From positions 312,001-376,000 of the forward strand of contig WPIO01000199.1 in NCBI GenBank assembly GCA_009760855.2: a stretch of DNA of 64,000 nt, read 5' to 3'. The position numbers and the translations under genes are program-made. The notes under the pieces are model-generated. The model was not told the DNA's origin, made no database searches, and was given only the letters and a program-made list of their open reading frames with translations. This stretch comes from Cristatella mucedo. Lineage: Eukaryota; Bryozoa; Phylactolaemata; Cristatellidae. Below, in pieces: positions 32,166 through 44,943 of the stretch; the first letter of the stretch is position 1, and each line of letters opens with the position of its first letter.

Positions 32166-32545
32166 TGAGACATTGGATGAAGCCACTTCTGCGAATGCTG
32201 AATGTGCTGAGGTGCATGCCGCAGCAATGAAGGAAGAGGAAGCTCGGCAGGATGACAAACTCAATAGCTGCTGCTCCGAGTATGCAGCCAAGTGCTGCTT
32301 GCAACAAGAGAGGTCATGCATGCCACTGTCGTAGACGGTTAACCTCCCAATCTATGCAACCTAGCATTTTCTGTCATTTCAGAGATTCTTCATAATTTTA
32401 CTGTGCATTATATTGAATCTTTTGATTTCGAAAGGTGTGAAAACACAGTTAAAAAACCTGCTAACAACGTTACATTGACGCTTACGGGATATAAGAAGCT
32501 CAATAATGCAGCAAAGGTTCATCCTAAAACGGCTTAGGTTACCCA
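32166..32545. other. Intronic sequence with a coding-like patch
   Basis: At 32166-32331 the plus strand is open and encodes a charged Ala/Glu/Cys-rich peptide (for example AAAMKEEEARQDDKLNSCC). There is no splice support. Confidence 0.25.
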
Positions 32546-32620
32546 CATTATATCTGAGTTCTCTGATGGAGCTTTATCAAGTTTTTTACTATTATTATTG
32601 CCATTGCTACCGTTATTAAA
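32545..32620 (+). mobile_element. LINE family A terminal fragment A12
   Basis: Only the last part of the 3' terminus (TCTGAGTTCTCTGATGGAGC, TTTATCAAG) and an ATT-rich tail remain. Confidence 0.6.
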
Positions 32621-33099
32621 ATGATCCTGTTTACTCATATACAACAATCAACCGCCTTAGAAGTATCCTTTGTCTGTTAGAGTCAGGTTAAAGAATGTCA
32701 GCCTCGAATTTTTGGACGGAGCTCCTTTGCATTCTGAGAAGCCCACTATAGTGCCTTGCGAAGCAGCTTGGGTCACTGTTTTGACGTGTAGAGCCTGTTT
32801 GCATGTATAGTGACATCATGTTTGAAAGCCTACACCTGAGATCTGAGGCTAAATGAACCTCTCTAGTTGTCGTTACTCTAACTAGGCATAACAGAAACTC
32901 AGCCCTATTTGAAGAAAGCACCTCAAACGGTCACATTTTGTACCTTTACTCCGGAAACTGACATCAAAAGTTTAGTGGTGCAGGCATCATAGGCTTACCA
33001 ATATTAGCAAACCAATAATGCTCATTCCGAGCCAGAGGGAGGACAGGGGGCACTTGCCGCCCACCTCACCACCTCACCTACCCATGCGATGCACACGAC

Positions 33100-34380
33100 C
33101 ATGAATGTGAATAGGAAAAGGTAAATCTGAATTACGACGTGAAATTTTTCTGGTAGAAATCGCTCAAGGGATATCTGGAGAAGAAACTCTAGTCTTCACA
33201 TTAACTGCAAATCTTTTGGATTTGGCAACATTTTGAATGATGATAAGATTATTCGAGGGTTTGAAAATTGCTATATCTCACAATCATTTAAGAAACGGCC
33301 GCGTCCGACGATAACAGCTATGCACTGGCAAAACCAGTCCCGAAATGCTTTGCTCAACCCACCTTCCTCGGCAGCAACAGCCACCTACCCCTGATGTAAT
33401 CCCACACCCCTCCTCTAATCCTAGCCCACTGCCACCACCCCTATCTCCTGCTGCTACCACTATCGTATAAAGAGGCCATCTTCTGGATGCTACCACCTCC
33501 CGCTGCTCAGCTTATCACCTGAAGTCTCGTCCTGCTACCAATCCCTGTTGCAGACCCAACACGTGCTGCCAACCCTCACCCACTTGGGCCCTACTATTGC
33601 CAAGCTAAGGAAATCTATTGAAGGGCTGCTCTTATAGGTCAGTAAATTACTCAATCGTGACAGATCCCACATGAAGTGCTACACACCAAATGTGACCCAC
33701 TAAACATTGTCTTAATACATGATGCTAAATAAAAATATCAAGAACAAAAATCGCGAGGGTGAATTGTTCATTCAGCACACTAGGCGCCCTGTAGTATCCT
33801 GTCATAACCTACAAGAACCTACAAGAACTAGTGCCCTGCCAAGGAGCATTACAGCTATCTTCAAGAGCAGCAACAAGAAATTGCTAGTGACAAGCAAGGT
33901 ATCATATTTTCACAATCATTATAAAAGAAAACAAGTGAACAAGAAAGATAAGAATAATAAAAATAATAAGGTAATAAGATAAGATAACAAGATAATAAGA
34001 TAAGATAACAAGATAATAAGATAAAAACAATAAGAATGAGGAAAATATGAAAACAAGTGCAATGCTTAAGTCAGCATGCTAAAGCAAACAAGCAATCACT
34101 CAAAACCAGTGTAAGTAGAACCTTCGATTAGTAACAAGAGCAGGTAAGCACGAGTAGCAGGCAGGAATGAAACAAAAAGACACACTCACTGGGCTGACTG
34201 GAGCACATGAATGTTTACCAGAAACTTGCATTATGCAAGTCTCGATACAGGTTGTGACTGAAAGTGTAAACAAGTTCTGGATTTTAGTTGCACGTGGGCT
34301 GAAGGCTCTATCACTTAACGACTTCAATAGTTTTACACCTGCTTCCTTGCCCCAGCAACTATGATATCTCATCAACTCGA
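33100..34380 (-). repeat. Dispersed repeat family C, copy C2
   Basis: Partner of C1. At 34270-34350 the minus frame reads LLKSLSDRAFSPRATKIQN, which resembles the C-terminal LKSFGDRAFSSYAPKAWN segment of family A. This suggests that family C is the 3' end of another L2/CR1-type LINE. An ATAAGATAAC-type simple repeat lies at 33955-34030. Confidence 0.7.
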
Positions 34381-34640
34381 TTATTGGGAGGCATTATTGG
34401 CAGCAATACTAAAATAAATATAGCAGATATATGGCTATTATAATATATTATTATAATATATATATATATATAGCTAATAATATATGTATTATATATGGCT
34501 ATATATATTATAATAATATAGCTATTATAATAAATATATTATTGGCAGCAATACTAAAAGGAGAGTTATAGATATTTCAAGCAGCATTAACTTCACGGCA
34601 GGCTTTCAGTGAGAGCAGGAGAGCAAATGTCGTTCATGAT
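34381..34640. repeat. AT-rich palindromic tract with short direct repeats
   Basis: TATTATAATATATTATTATAA-like palindromes fill 34430-34540. The word ATTATTGGCAGCAATACTAAAA occurs at 34383 and again at 34541, flanking them. Confidence 0.7.
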
Positions 34641-34898
34641 GTGAGCAATGCTGATAGGAGAATGCAGCCTCAGTGTTTGGTAGGCTCCCTCAAAGAAGAC
34701 TTTCGAACACAAGCTCTAAACGAGCTTGCTGCTGCATCAAACTGGGTGCTTTGCTTTGATTTGGCCACTATGGCAAAACTACTGGATGCTTTCATTGTAC
34801 AGCATTCGGCCAATGTGGCATACATTCTTGGATCACCTCGGTTTGGCTGTAGCTGCTGTGTCCTCAAACGATAGAGTTGCAACACTCAAGGCACGACC

Positions 34899-35539
<641 letters not shown>

Positions 35540-35770
35540 CCGGAGTATCAACCGGGGATACCATGATGCACTTGCCCTCGGGTCCTTCCGCTTGTCCCCG
35601 GGGACACTGGCAGCCGGTGTTGTGAGTGGCATTGCAGCTGGACATTTGAACTCTACCACTGTCGCACAACGTGCAGGGATGACACTCCGGATCCCGATTG
35701 TACTCGTGATCGGTGTAAGAACCATTCAGGCACGTGACGCACTTGTTGGCAGTGATGTTCAGGTGGGTGC
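35540..35770 (-). CDS. Model R1 exon 2: TNFR-like cysteine-rich module
   Basis: Acceptor CCCCTCCATTGCTACCGTGCAG, donor ACTCCGG|GTGAGT, 231 bp, phase 1 at both ends. In the joined protein, residues 36-112 carry nine cysteines at 46, 49, 65, 68, 71, 81, 89, 91 and 103, with Cys33 from exon 1. The spacing C-x2-C-x2-G-x-Y-x(10)-C-x2-C-x2-C, then C-x(7)-C-x-C, matches the TNF-receptor cysteine-rich repeat, a ladder of small disulphide-bonded modules that bind TNF-like ligands. Three N-glycosylation sequons (NIT, NGS, NAT) are visible. The related Eph/GCC2 cysteine module is the main alternative. Confidence 0.75.
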
Positions 35771-36932
<1,162 letters not shown>

Positions 36933-36946
36933 AGCATCTAGAAAGC

Positions 36947-36979
36947 TTAACCCTTAACCCTAAACCCTTAACCCTTTAG
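36947..36979. repeat. Degenerate telomere-like (CCCTAA)n stretch
   Basis: Reads TTAACCCTTAACCCTAAACC followed by CTTAACCCTTTAGC, about five imperfect copies of the animal telomere hexamer, 17 bp after the CT run. It is probably an interstitial telomeric sequence left by break repair or slippage. Confidence 0.7.
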
Positions 36980-37149
36980 CTTTGTTAAACCTTTTGTAGA
37001 GAATATTCGGCAACGCCCATATTCAGAAACAAAGCCAAGACATTGCACTACTGAGCTTCGTGGGTTTTTACATTTGCAACCGAATCGTGGTACCGTGGTG
37101 CCCAAGTGAGACGTTCCGACTCATCCGTTCCTGAAGATCAGAGGCCAAA

Positions 37150-37300
37150 TCAGGATTGGAGCTCAGAGGTGGCTCAGGGGTCTAGGGCATAGCCTCCTTT
37201 TCAAGGAAAGTCTTTTAGCACTGCTATCCCATGGACCGAGCCCGGCCAGGTGTCCAGCAGCCTAGCGAAGCACCAAGGGGCCAGCCACAGGCACCCAAGC
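37150..37300 (+). mobile_element. Possible tRNA-derived SINE
   Basis: GGTGGCTCAGGGGTCTAGGG followed by CATAGCCTCC resembles the A-box half of a tRNA-derived SINE, as at 6.1 and 47.9 kb. A clear B box is missing, so the call is weak. Confidence 0.3.
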
Positions 37301-38754
37301 TGGGCCACTGGCAGTCCATACCAGGCATCAGACTCGGCTACCACCTACCAGGTCAGCTGACCTTGCCTCTACCGAGAACTGTAGCCAACCGACTTGACTT
37401 CACTTAACAAAAAGGAAGTGAGCAGCACGGCTGGGTCAGGAGGCTAGTTGAGAGAGTGAGCAGGACTCAAGTAGCAGCTCAGGACTAGTCGACCGGATGT
37501 GATGCAGTCGGCAGCAGGAGAGTGGACAGATATCAAACAGCGAATAAACCAGGCCTCCACTGCATGCACTGGCAGAAGCAGATAAGCTGGGGACAATTAT
37601 GAGCCGTGGTGGTCCAACGAGTCATCAACCGAAACTAGCATAGCCCTCATGAATGTGCACCTCGTGCTCCCATGTCATGTGCAAAATGTTCTCAGTGAAG
37701 GCTTAGCCAGCCTTAAGCAGTCTTCCCTTAGGGGGTAGTGAGGGTTCCGATGTAAGCCGAGTAGCAAGTTACCTCTCAGACAATCCCAAGTTTTATCCAC
37801 CTATCCCTTTGGTTCCTAATACTTACAGTCATTAGCTATTGGAAAATGCAGTTTTTCAACAACAGGCCAGAATGGGCCAACATAACGATGGGACAACGAT
37901 AATGGCAACAAGTAAATGGCTTCAGGCTGCTTAGGCAGCTGCAGCTGCTTAGGCATTTGTAACATGATGCAAATCATGGTGTGCAAGTTGTGCAATCACT
38001 CCTGGTGTGCAAGGACGAAGGACTGGGCAGGCAGGGCAAGATATATTTTAGCTCTGCGGTGCATTACTTCCTGCAACATTGGTGAAAGACACTGAGCTTC
38101 TAGAGGAAAAACTATTTAAACAAGGTTGTTTGATCAACTATTATTTATTTGGCTAGGCATCGTTGCTCCACGAGCAAGCAAGTTTCCCTATCTAGGCAGC
38201 CATATTAAAGCTGTTTCAACTCCTTATCCAACTTTAAATATCCGACAAGTCCGAGTCGACTATCGAATTTGACTGCATCACATCATCGCATGGCTAGATC
38301 CCGTGGATGCTGCAACGATCTGGGAAACGTTTCCATCAGCATCTGAACTTATTCATATGGATCAAGGCCTATTTGCTCCTTCATGGCTGTCATGCCAAAG
38401 CTATTCGCTAAGGCCACCAAAGGTCAACACAAGCCTTCTAATACAGCTGATGGTAATAATAAGAAAATGACATCTGCATAAAACCATGAGAGAAGAAATC
38501 TTTTTCTAAGCACATAACACATTCTGGAAATAAAGCTGCAGCCTTTTCCCGAGGCTAGATATTGCATGTCAACACAAAACATGGTGCTTATACTCATAAA
38601 GCAGTGGCCACAGTATGCTCTTGGCGCTGCAGCAAGGCTTGGAATCATTGCCTGGGTGCAAACAATCTGGACTGCATTGGATTTCCTATTTCTCATCAGC
38701 AGACTAACATGAAAACTTATGTGTTGGCTACCGGAAAGGTGGATATGGGTGTTT
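37301..38754. other. Intron 1 of model R1, no confident feature
   Basis: No exon, LINE or simple repeat recognised. Confidence 0.35.
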
Positions 38755-39460
38755 AATTGGCTTTCGGGTAGCTCAGCATCTCAATGGCTCCATTTAAGAA
38801 GGCCACTGATGACCTTGTTCTGAAGCCCATATCCCAATTAAAGAAGACAAGTAGTCCTCTGGAAACTATTCTCACTATCTTGCTTCTATTGTGCATAGAT
38901 CTACTGCTGCCTAGCTAAACTAACATCCTAAATAGGTCATTAGCTCAGGTCATGTTCCAGCACCTTTCAAACAGGCTGTAGTCAGACCACTACTCACAAA
39001 AGTAACACTAGACCAAGAGGACTTGAGCAACTTCTGCCCAGCCTCCCTTTTAGTGTTCCTATCAAAACACTGGAACGAGTCATGGCAGACCAACTGAAGT
39101 CATATACTGACACTGCAAACCTTGCTGGTCTTGTTTATTCACTCCACAGAGTCTGCATTGCTTCGGATGTATACCGACCAATTTAGGAATGCATACTAAG
39201 GTAGATTATCTCTGCTTGTTCTGCCCATTCTTTCGGAAGCTTTTGATACCATCGATCGCCGAATCCTTCTTGAGAGCCTCTCATCTCGCCTGTGCATCAC
39301 CTGCACTCCACTGAAATGGTTCAGGTCCTAACTCAGTGCAAGACTGCAGAGTATTGACATGTCATTCTTGTTGCCATTGAGCATGCTATCACTAACCCAT
39401 TCCATTCTGTCTCCCTTGCGGCAAATATAAAATGGCTAGAGAGAGATTAAGTTATCTGAG
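38755..39460 (+). mobile_element. LINE family A copy A13 with internal deletion
   Basis: Broken frames follow the RT from KKTSSPLE-like (38845) through SYT-, ESALLRMYT-like and RLSSRLCIT-like segments to 39360. There the sequence jumps directly into the 3' UTR and terminus (CATTCTGTCTCCC, GCTAGAGAGAGATTAAG). About 700 bp are deleted. A SINE piece follows at 39465. Confidence 0.7.
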
Positions 39461-39461
39461 T

Positions 39462-39515
39462 AGGCTCGATCCCGAGGTAGTGGGTTCGAATTCTCTCTGT
39501 CGCTTGTTTCCTTAG
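39462..39515 (+). mobile_element. tRNA-derived SINE fragment S3 (B-box part)
   Basis: CTCGATCCCGAGGTAGTGGG followed by TTCGAATTCTC aligns with CTCGGTCCCGAGGTTGTGGG and TTTGATTCCTG at 47.95 kb. It contains a B-box-like GGTTCGAATTC. No acceptor stem pairs around it, so it is not a tRNA gene. Confidence 0.6.
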
Positions 39516-39529
39516 TAATAATACACTAA

Positions 39530-39700
39530 TATAAAATAATAAGACACTTTACAAAGCACCTCAGAGAACTCAATATCTTTCTACTTGCTTTACATTTGCT
39601 GCAAAGGAATCAAAATCGAACGGCGAGTGGTATCTTGTCTGATTAACAACATAAGTAAGATGGTTAGGGGTTACATGCACAGGTTTTCTCAATTCACCCA
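39530..39700 (-). mobile_element. LINE family A 3'-end fragment A14
   Basis: AAT-rich tail, diverged terminus (AAAGCACCTCAGAGAACTC, CTTTACATTTGCTGC) and the start of the 3' UTR (GGTTAGGGGTTACATGC), opposite in orientation to A13 beside it. Confidence 0.75.
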
Positions 39701-40111
39701 ATTTTTATCTATTATGCATATAATGAAAATAAAAACAACAATAATAATTAGAATAAATATTTTCGCATAGCACCTTTAGAAAACAAAAGTAAACCTTTAT
39801 TCAGTTGCTAGCAGACTTACTAAATGAGTGACGAAGTGGCCTCCTAATCGTAAATTGTAACCCGGGGCCCACCAACGATCATTATGCATTGATCAAAACA
39901 GAGATACTGGTATGTAGATAGCCGGGCAGTTGTGTGAACAGGATTCGCATTCAGTGTGGCTCTTGGCTTAATAATAGGGCAAGCTTTGAACCTAACTACA
40001 TGCATTAGGTACTTGGACATGAGGTAAAATCAACAAGCCATCGACCAATATGGCGGTTAGCCAACTGGAGGAGGACTGGCTGGAGTCTGAGCAGTTTTCC
40101 CAGTGACTTAC

Positions 40112-40217
40112 CGCGTGGGCAGCCTGGATCGACTTGAGCTAGTCCAATGACTGCCATTATACTAGGCAGCAGCACCCAGGTGACTGATGACAAGCGAGAT
40201 CGAAAATGGTAAAACAT
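40112..40217 (-). CDS. Model R1 exon 1: start codon and signal peptide
   Basis: ATG at 40215-40217, 35 codons, then a consensus donor CCACGCG|GTAAGT in phase 1. The peptide has a basic n-region (FYHFRSR), a hydrophobic core (WVLLPSIMAVIGLA) and a plausible cleavage after Ala27, leaving QVDPGCPR. Joined to the next exon this gives CPRGTHLN, so the CP-x-G opening of a TNFR-like repeat is completed across the splice. The start is chosen because no other in-frame ATG has a signal sequence. A 5' noncoding exon could lie further up. The exon identity rests on phase and context, so confidence is moderate. Confidence 0.6.
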
Positions 40218-40871
40218 CTTCGTTAGTTTGGCTCAGCAGCACTATAGCTACAGGTATCAGCAGCTGGCAACCTGAAGCTTGGCCGTCCCTAGAGAGCCTT
40301 AAGGATAAGGCGTCCGGCTAAAGGGGGTTCCCCAAGCCTAGACTATGTAGCCCTCCGAAACACTGTTTGTCATCAATCATTCTCTGCGCCAACCAATCAC
40401 GGACTGAGTTCGGCAAATTGTTCTGCATTAGGACGAGGACGGGGCGTGGTTTGCTTGGAGTAAATGTCAGTCTGCAGCCGATCTGTTTGCTAGATTACCC
40501 TGTCTTCTTTTTTCTCCTTCCTGTTCACCTCTCAGCTACTGACTCGGCCTTTATTAACCCAGTAGGCTGCTCTGTAGGGGCAAGCCTCGTGAATAACAGG
40601 CCCATGTCATTTCGGCGCTAAGGTCACACCATCTGTCAGTGCTGCCTCGAAATACCTCCTTGTACAGAGTGATATGTTTTTGAATGTTATGTAGCCTAAG
40701 GCTCAGCCTCCGATCAACAATCCCGCCATGCTCGATTGTTTCTCGTTCGACTGAGTCCATAGTCTCCGTAACATTCGAAAACATACTGCTCTGTGGTGCA
40801 CTTACCAAACGTGGTGTATATACATACTATAGTAAACTTTTTGGCTGAAGATGGTAAATATAGATATATAC
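40218..40871. other. Presumed 5' flank of model R1
   Basis: No TATA box or CpG-rich promoter recognised. A frame at 40554-40808 on the minus strand has no motif. The sequence ends at the LTR. Confidence 0.35.
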
Positions 40872-41915
40872 TGTGGCGCCCTGCTGGCCTTGGCTGAATT
40901 TTAGCGCGAACAAGAGCTGTTCGGCGGCGGGCTAGAGCCCCTTTGTCCTGGAGCAGTGAGCCAGAGAGGAGCGTCAGTGCGGTTAGAGAGGAAGCGCTTA
41001 GGAGCAGGCCAGGAAGCTCTGAGACGAGCAGCGGCGATTCGGCCTTTAGAATTGGTCCGATACTCGCGGAAGCTGCTGATAGATGTTGGCTGGCCCTGTC
41101 AACCCCCCCGCCTTCCCGCTTTCCAAGAAAGAATCGTCTGGAACCCATTCGCCATTCAAGCTGGACGGAGGTGCCCTTCCAGTGGCCTGGGGACGGTAGT
41201 AATTCCTTTCTGTAATGGGCCAATGTGTCCGGGCCCAATACCACTAAGCTCTTGCCCATTGTTTCAGCTAGGTATTTAAGAGTCGAGCGACGCTCGCTCT
41301 TGGCCTCGTGTCTTTAGTCTTTGGTCCGGCTCTGCGCCTCGACGCCGCCGGGCACTCGTTTCTCTGAAAGTGAGGGAGGAGGGCGGGCTGTCCGCCGACG
41401 ATGGACGGAACAGGACGAGACAGCTCTAAGAGGATTCGGTGGAACTCCACCAAAAACGGTCGTATCGCGCCCGGGCTGGCATTTTGTGTTCTTTCGTGTT
41501 TTGTGTGTTCGCGCTAGCACGTGGTCTCGGCATAGGGATTTGCCGGTGCGAGCTAGGCGTAGTTGGCGTCTGTGGAGCCCTAGTTCTCCGGGTAGGGTTT
41601 GGGCTCCGGTTCGCGCTTCAGTGTGGAGAAGTATTCCCTCCACAGGAGTGCTTGAGTTGGCGTGTGTGGAGTATTCCTGCCGCACTGTTGGAAACCAAGT
41701 TCTAGTTCCCGGTCAGGGTTTAGACTCTGGTTCGGGCTCCGTCTATTTGGGTCGTTTCCCATTATACACGTAAGCAGCCCCAGTGTGAAGAAGTATTTCC
41801 TCCGCAGGAGTGCTTGAGTTGGCGTGTGTGGAGTATTCCGGTCGCACTGGTGGAAGCCGAGTTCTAGTTCACCGGTCAGAGTTTAGACTCCGGTATGCGC
41901 TTCAGAGCGGAGGAG
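40872..41915 (+). mobile_element. LTR copy 1, 3'-truncated
   Basis: Starts TGTGGCGCCCTGCTGGCC and matches 41916-42900 at high identity. A TATA-like TATTTAAG lies at 41273 within GAGCGACGCTCGCTC-containing sequence, a likely U3/R region. The 3' part holds subrepeats of a ~121-bp unit (GTGTGGAGAAGTATTCC...). It breaks off in a subrepeat exactly where copy 2 begins. Local ORFs are not conserved proteins. Confidence 0.7.
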
Positions 41916-43247
41916 TGTAGCGCCCTGCTGGCTTTGGCTGAATTTTAGCGCGAACAAGAGCTGTTCGGCGGCGGGCTAGAGCCCCTTTGTCCTGGAGCAG
42001 TGAGCCAGAGAGGAGCGTCAGTGCGGTTAGAGAGGAAGCGCTTAGGAGCAGGCCAGGAAGCTCTGAGACGAGCGGCGAAGATTCGGCCTTTAGAATTGGT
42101 CCGATACTCGCGGAAGCTGCTGATAGATGTTGGCTGGCCTGTCAACCCCCGCCTTCCCTCTTTCCAAGAAAGAATCTTCTGGAACCCATTCGCCATTCAA
42201 GCTGGACGGAGGTACCCTTCCAGTGGCCTGGGGACGGTAGTAATTCCTTTCTGTAATGGGCCAAGGTGTCCGGGCCCAATACCACTAAGCTCTTGCCCAT
42301 TGTTCCAGCTAGGTATTTAAGAGTCGAGCGACGCTCGCTCTTGGCCTCGTGTCTTTTTGTCTGTGGTCTTCTGTCTTTGGTCCGGCTCCGCCGTCGGACT
42401 CGTTTTCTCTGGAAGCGAGGGAGGAGGGCGGGCTGTTCGCCAGCGATTGACGGAACAGGACGAGACAGCGCGCTAGGAGGATTCGGTGGAACCCCACCGA
42501 ATACGGTCGTACCGCGCCCGAGCTGGCATTTTGTGTGTTCTTTCGTGTTTTGTGTTTCTTTTGTGTCGTGTGTGTGCGCGCTAGCACGTGGTCTCGGCAT
42601 AGGGATTTGCCGGCGCGAGCTAGGCGTAGTTGGCGTGTGTGGAGCTCTAGTTCACCGGGTAGGGTTTAGGCTCCGGGTCGCGCTTCAGTGTGGAGAAGTA
42701 TTTCCTCCACAGGAGTGCTTGAGTTGGCGTGTGTGGAGTATTCCGGTCGCACTGGTGGAAACCGAGTTCTAGTTCACCGGGTAGGGTTTAGACTCCGGTT
42801 CGCACTTCAGTGTGGAGAAGTACTCCCTCCGCTCGAGTGTTTAAGTTGGCGTGTTTGGGGTATTCCCTCGGCACAGGTGGGAACGGATTCCTAGTTCACC
42901 GGTTAGGGTTTAGGGTCCGGGTCGCGCTTAGTGTAGAGGAGTATTCCCTCCGCAAGAGTGTTGAACGTGCGAGGAGTGTGGAGATAAAGCTGAACTACAC
43001 GCGCAGCGACTTTGTGAGCTTGCGAATAAAGTTCAGTAAAATCCCCAATTTGTGTGTCTCGCTTTCCAATTCACGCCGCGGACTCACGACCCCCTTTAGT
43101 AACGGTAATCAGGTCAGCGCCAGAAACGCTCGTTTCGTGGCGGCCAGCTTATTGCGCGTAGGCGCGCACCGAACGGCATTAGGCGATAGGCTACACCGCT
43201 AGGTAAGCAGCAGGTCAAGCTTACTCCGCTGAGCCTTCGGCGTTACA
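41916..43247 (+). mobile_element. LTR copy 2, complete solo-type LTR
   Basis: Begins TGTAGCGCC and ends CGGCGTTACA, so it has the TG...CA ends and a short terminal inverted repeat (TGTAGCG/CGTTACA) of retroelement LTRs. TATTTAAG promoter-like motif at 42314, polyadenylation signal AATAAA at 43025-43030, three ~121-bp subrepeats starting at 42688, 42810 and 42931. No primer-binding site or gag-pol follows and no target-site duplication is visible. High GC contrasts with the flanks. Confidence 0.75.
42688..43000 (+). repeat. ~121-bp tandem subrepeats inside LTR
   Basis: Three units beginning GTGTGGAGAAGTA or a close variant, each with TGTGGAGTATTCC-like and GGTTTAGACTCCGG-like blocks. Related units occur in copy 1 at 41621 and 41783. 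They may be enhancer-type repeats. Confidence 0.75.
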
Positions 43248-43850
43248 CTGCTGTATTAATATCCCAAAATTAGCTATTTTGCTTACCAAGAAAAGGAAAC
43301 TGTGAAGTTATATGGGAAAATGTCTGATTTAAGAAAAAATATTCTTTTACAAAGATGTGATGAATTCATTCAATACAATACTAAAGTTAGATCGTGTTTA
43401 ACAAAACTAACCAAGTAAGATATAGAATTAAATTTATAAACATAGTAATAGCCTTAGGAGTAAAAGTTTCTACTAATTATATTCAATCTTTTCCTGATAT
43501 TACTCGTGTAGTCTCTTTCTTTTCAGCACTAACCGCAATGTCTATTGGCTACCGAATGCATACCGAAAGCCGCTTAGGCTGAGAGTGCACTATACAAAAC
43601 TCTCCTGCGTAACGCCCACGTGGTCTTTATGATTATTTGGAGTTACAGACGGAGATGCATTACATTACAATGATGGTGGCGCTTGATGGCGTTCTGGCAG
43701 AAATCGAAATACGTTAGTGAAATACTTTAGAATATCATTCGCAATTTATTTCGAAGACACATGCATTATCTGAAGAAGTAATTACAAAAAGGAAATTTGA
43801 AGATATTATATTGGAGCCTTCACGAAAAAGCGACTCCAGTTTAATTATTC
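43248..43850. other. AT-rich sequence, no confident feature
   Basis: A plus-strand acceptor-like CTCTTTCTTTTCAG at 43515-43528 precedes a 43-bp block (43541-43583) shared with the minus strand at 15.2 kb. Otherwise nothing is recognised. Confidence 0.35.
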
Positions 43851-44550
43851 GTAGTTCTTCTCTAACAAAACTGCTTTTAACGTAATTTACTCAATACCAC
43901 ACTGGTTGATCTTTTAATATAATTATTCAAGCAATGGTATGGTTTTTTAAACTCCATATCGGATCCATAGCTCTTCTTCTCTTTTTATCTTCTCCTTCAC
44001 CTGGGTCTAATAAATATCAAACAGTTGTTCCAAGTTCTAAGAATTTCTTTTTTTCTCCTACTTCTCTGTTATATTTTGGTTTCATTAGTTTTACAATATC
44101 TTAGTTTATTGCTTTAGCAGGTTTTTCACCAATTGTTTTTTTTATGTTACTGTTTAGGTAATCAATAGTCTTTGGTAAATTATCAATCCACTCTTTGTTT
44201 TAAATGCATTCTCCTTTATTTAAACTTTGTAATTCCTATTCACATTGTGCAATAAAAGTTCTCTCTGCTAATGTTCTATTTAATCTTTCAACAAGTGCAA
44301 CACCCTTTTTACAAGTAGCTTCTATCACTTGTGTTTCGAGTCCTTTCATTTCTTTAATGAACTCTCCTTTAAACTCCGTTCCTAGATCTATGGTAATCTT
44401 ATTTGGCCATTCTAATGGACCTTTTGCATAAATATCTATTATCGCTTGGGTTACTTCTTTAGAAGACATTGTTTTAAGTATCCTTGAATCTATATATCTG
44501 CTAGCAACATCAATGACACTGCGATTCACCATTTCCCTAACTGCTCCCAT
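43850..44550 (-). pseudogene. Retroelement/Polinton-type integrase remnant
   Basis: The frame 44236-44550 reads part of a DDE integrase core: VIDVASRYIDSRIL, then WPNKITIDLGTEFKGEF (second Asp region), and VERLNRTLAERTF (last catalytic Glu region). Downstream, in broken frames, are WIDNLPKTIDYLN and a C-terminal region with KRRRAMDPIWSLK, DQPVWY and VREELRII, as in integrases of Polinton- or Ty3-like elements of invertebrates. The N-terminal zinc finger is missing and the 3' part has stops. AT-rich compared with its flanks. The upstream break is at 44.55 kb. Confidence 0.7.
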
Positions 44551-44726
44551 TTTAGCTGCTTACCTAGAGATCAATGTGATATCCTAGATAATCACTTATC
44601 TAGGTTCTTTATCAACAATATATACAAGACCAACGACTCCATCCCTAGGATGGAAGCTCCTGAATCCCGTCTAAAGACCTCCCGCTGCATCGCGATATCT
44701 ACAGTTTCACCTTTATTGCTGTATAA

Positions 44727-44943
<217 letters not shown>

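Noticed and set aside
33001-33120. Hydrophobic frame before a GTAAGC donor (minus strand)
   Set aside because: Frame choice is ambiguous and the sequence lies at the edge of repeat C2.
41314-43202. Several 80-170 codon ORFs in the GC-rich LTR region
   Set aside because: Open on both strands, duplicated only because the LTR is duplicated, and without protein motifs; high GC lowers stop frequency.
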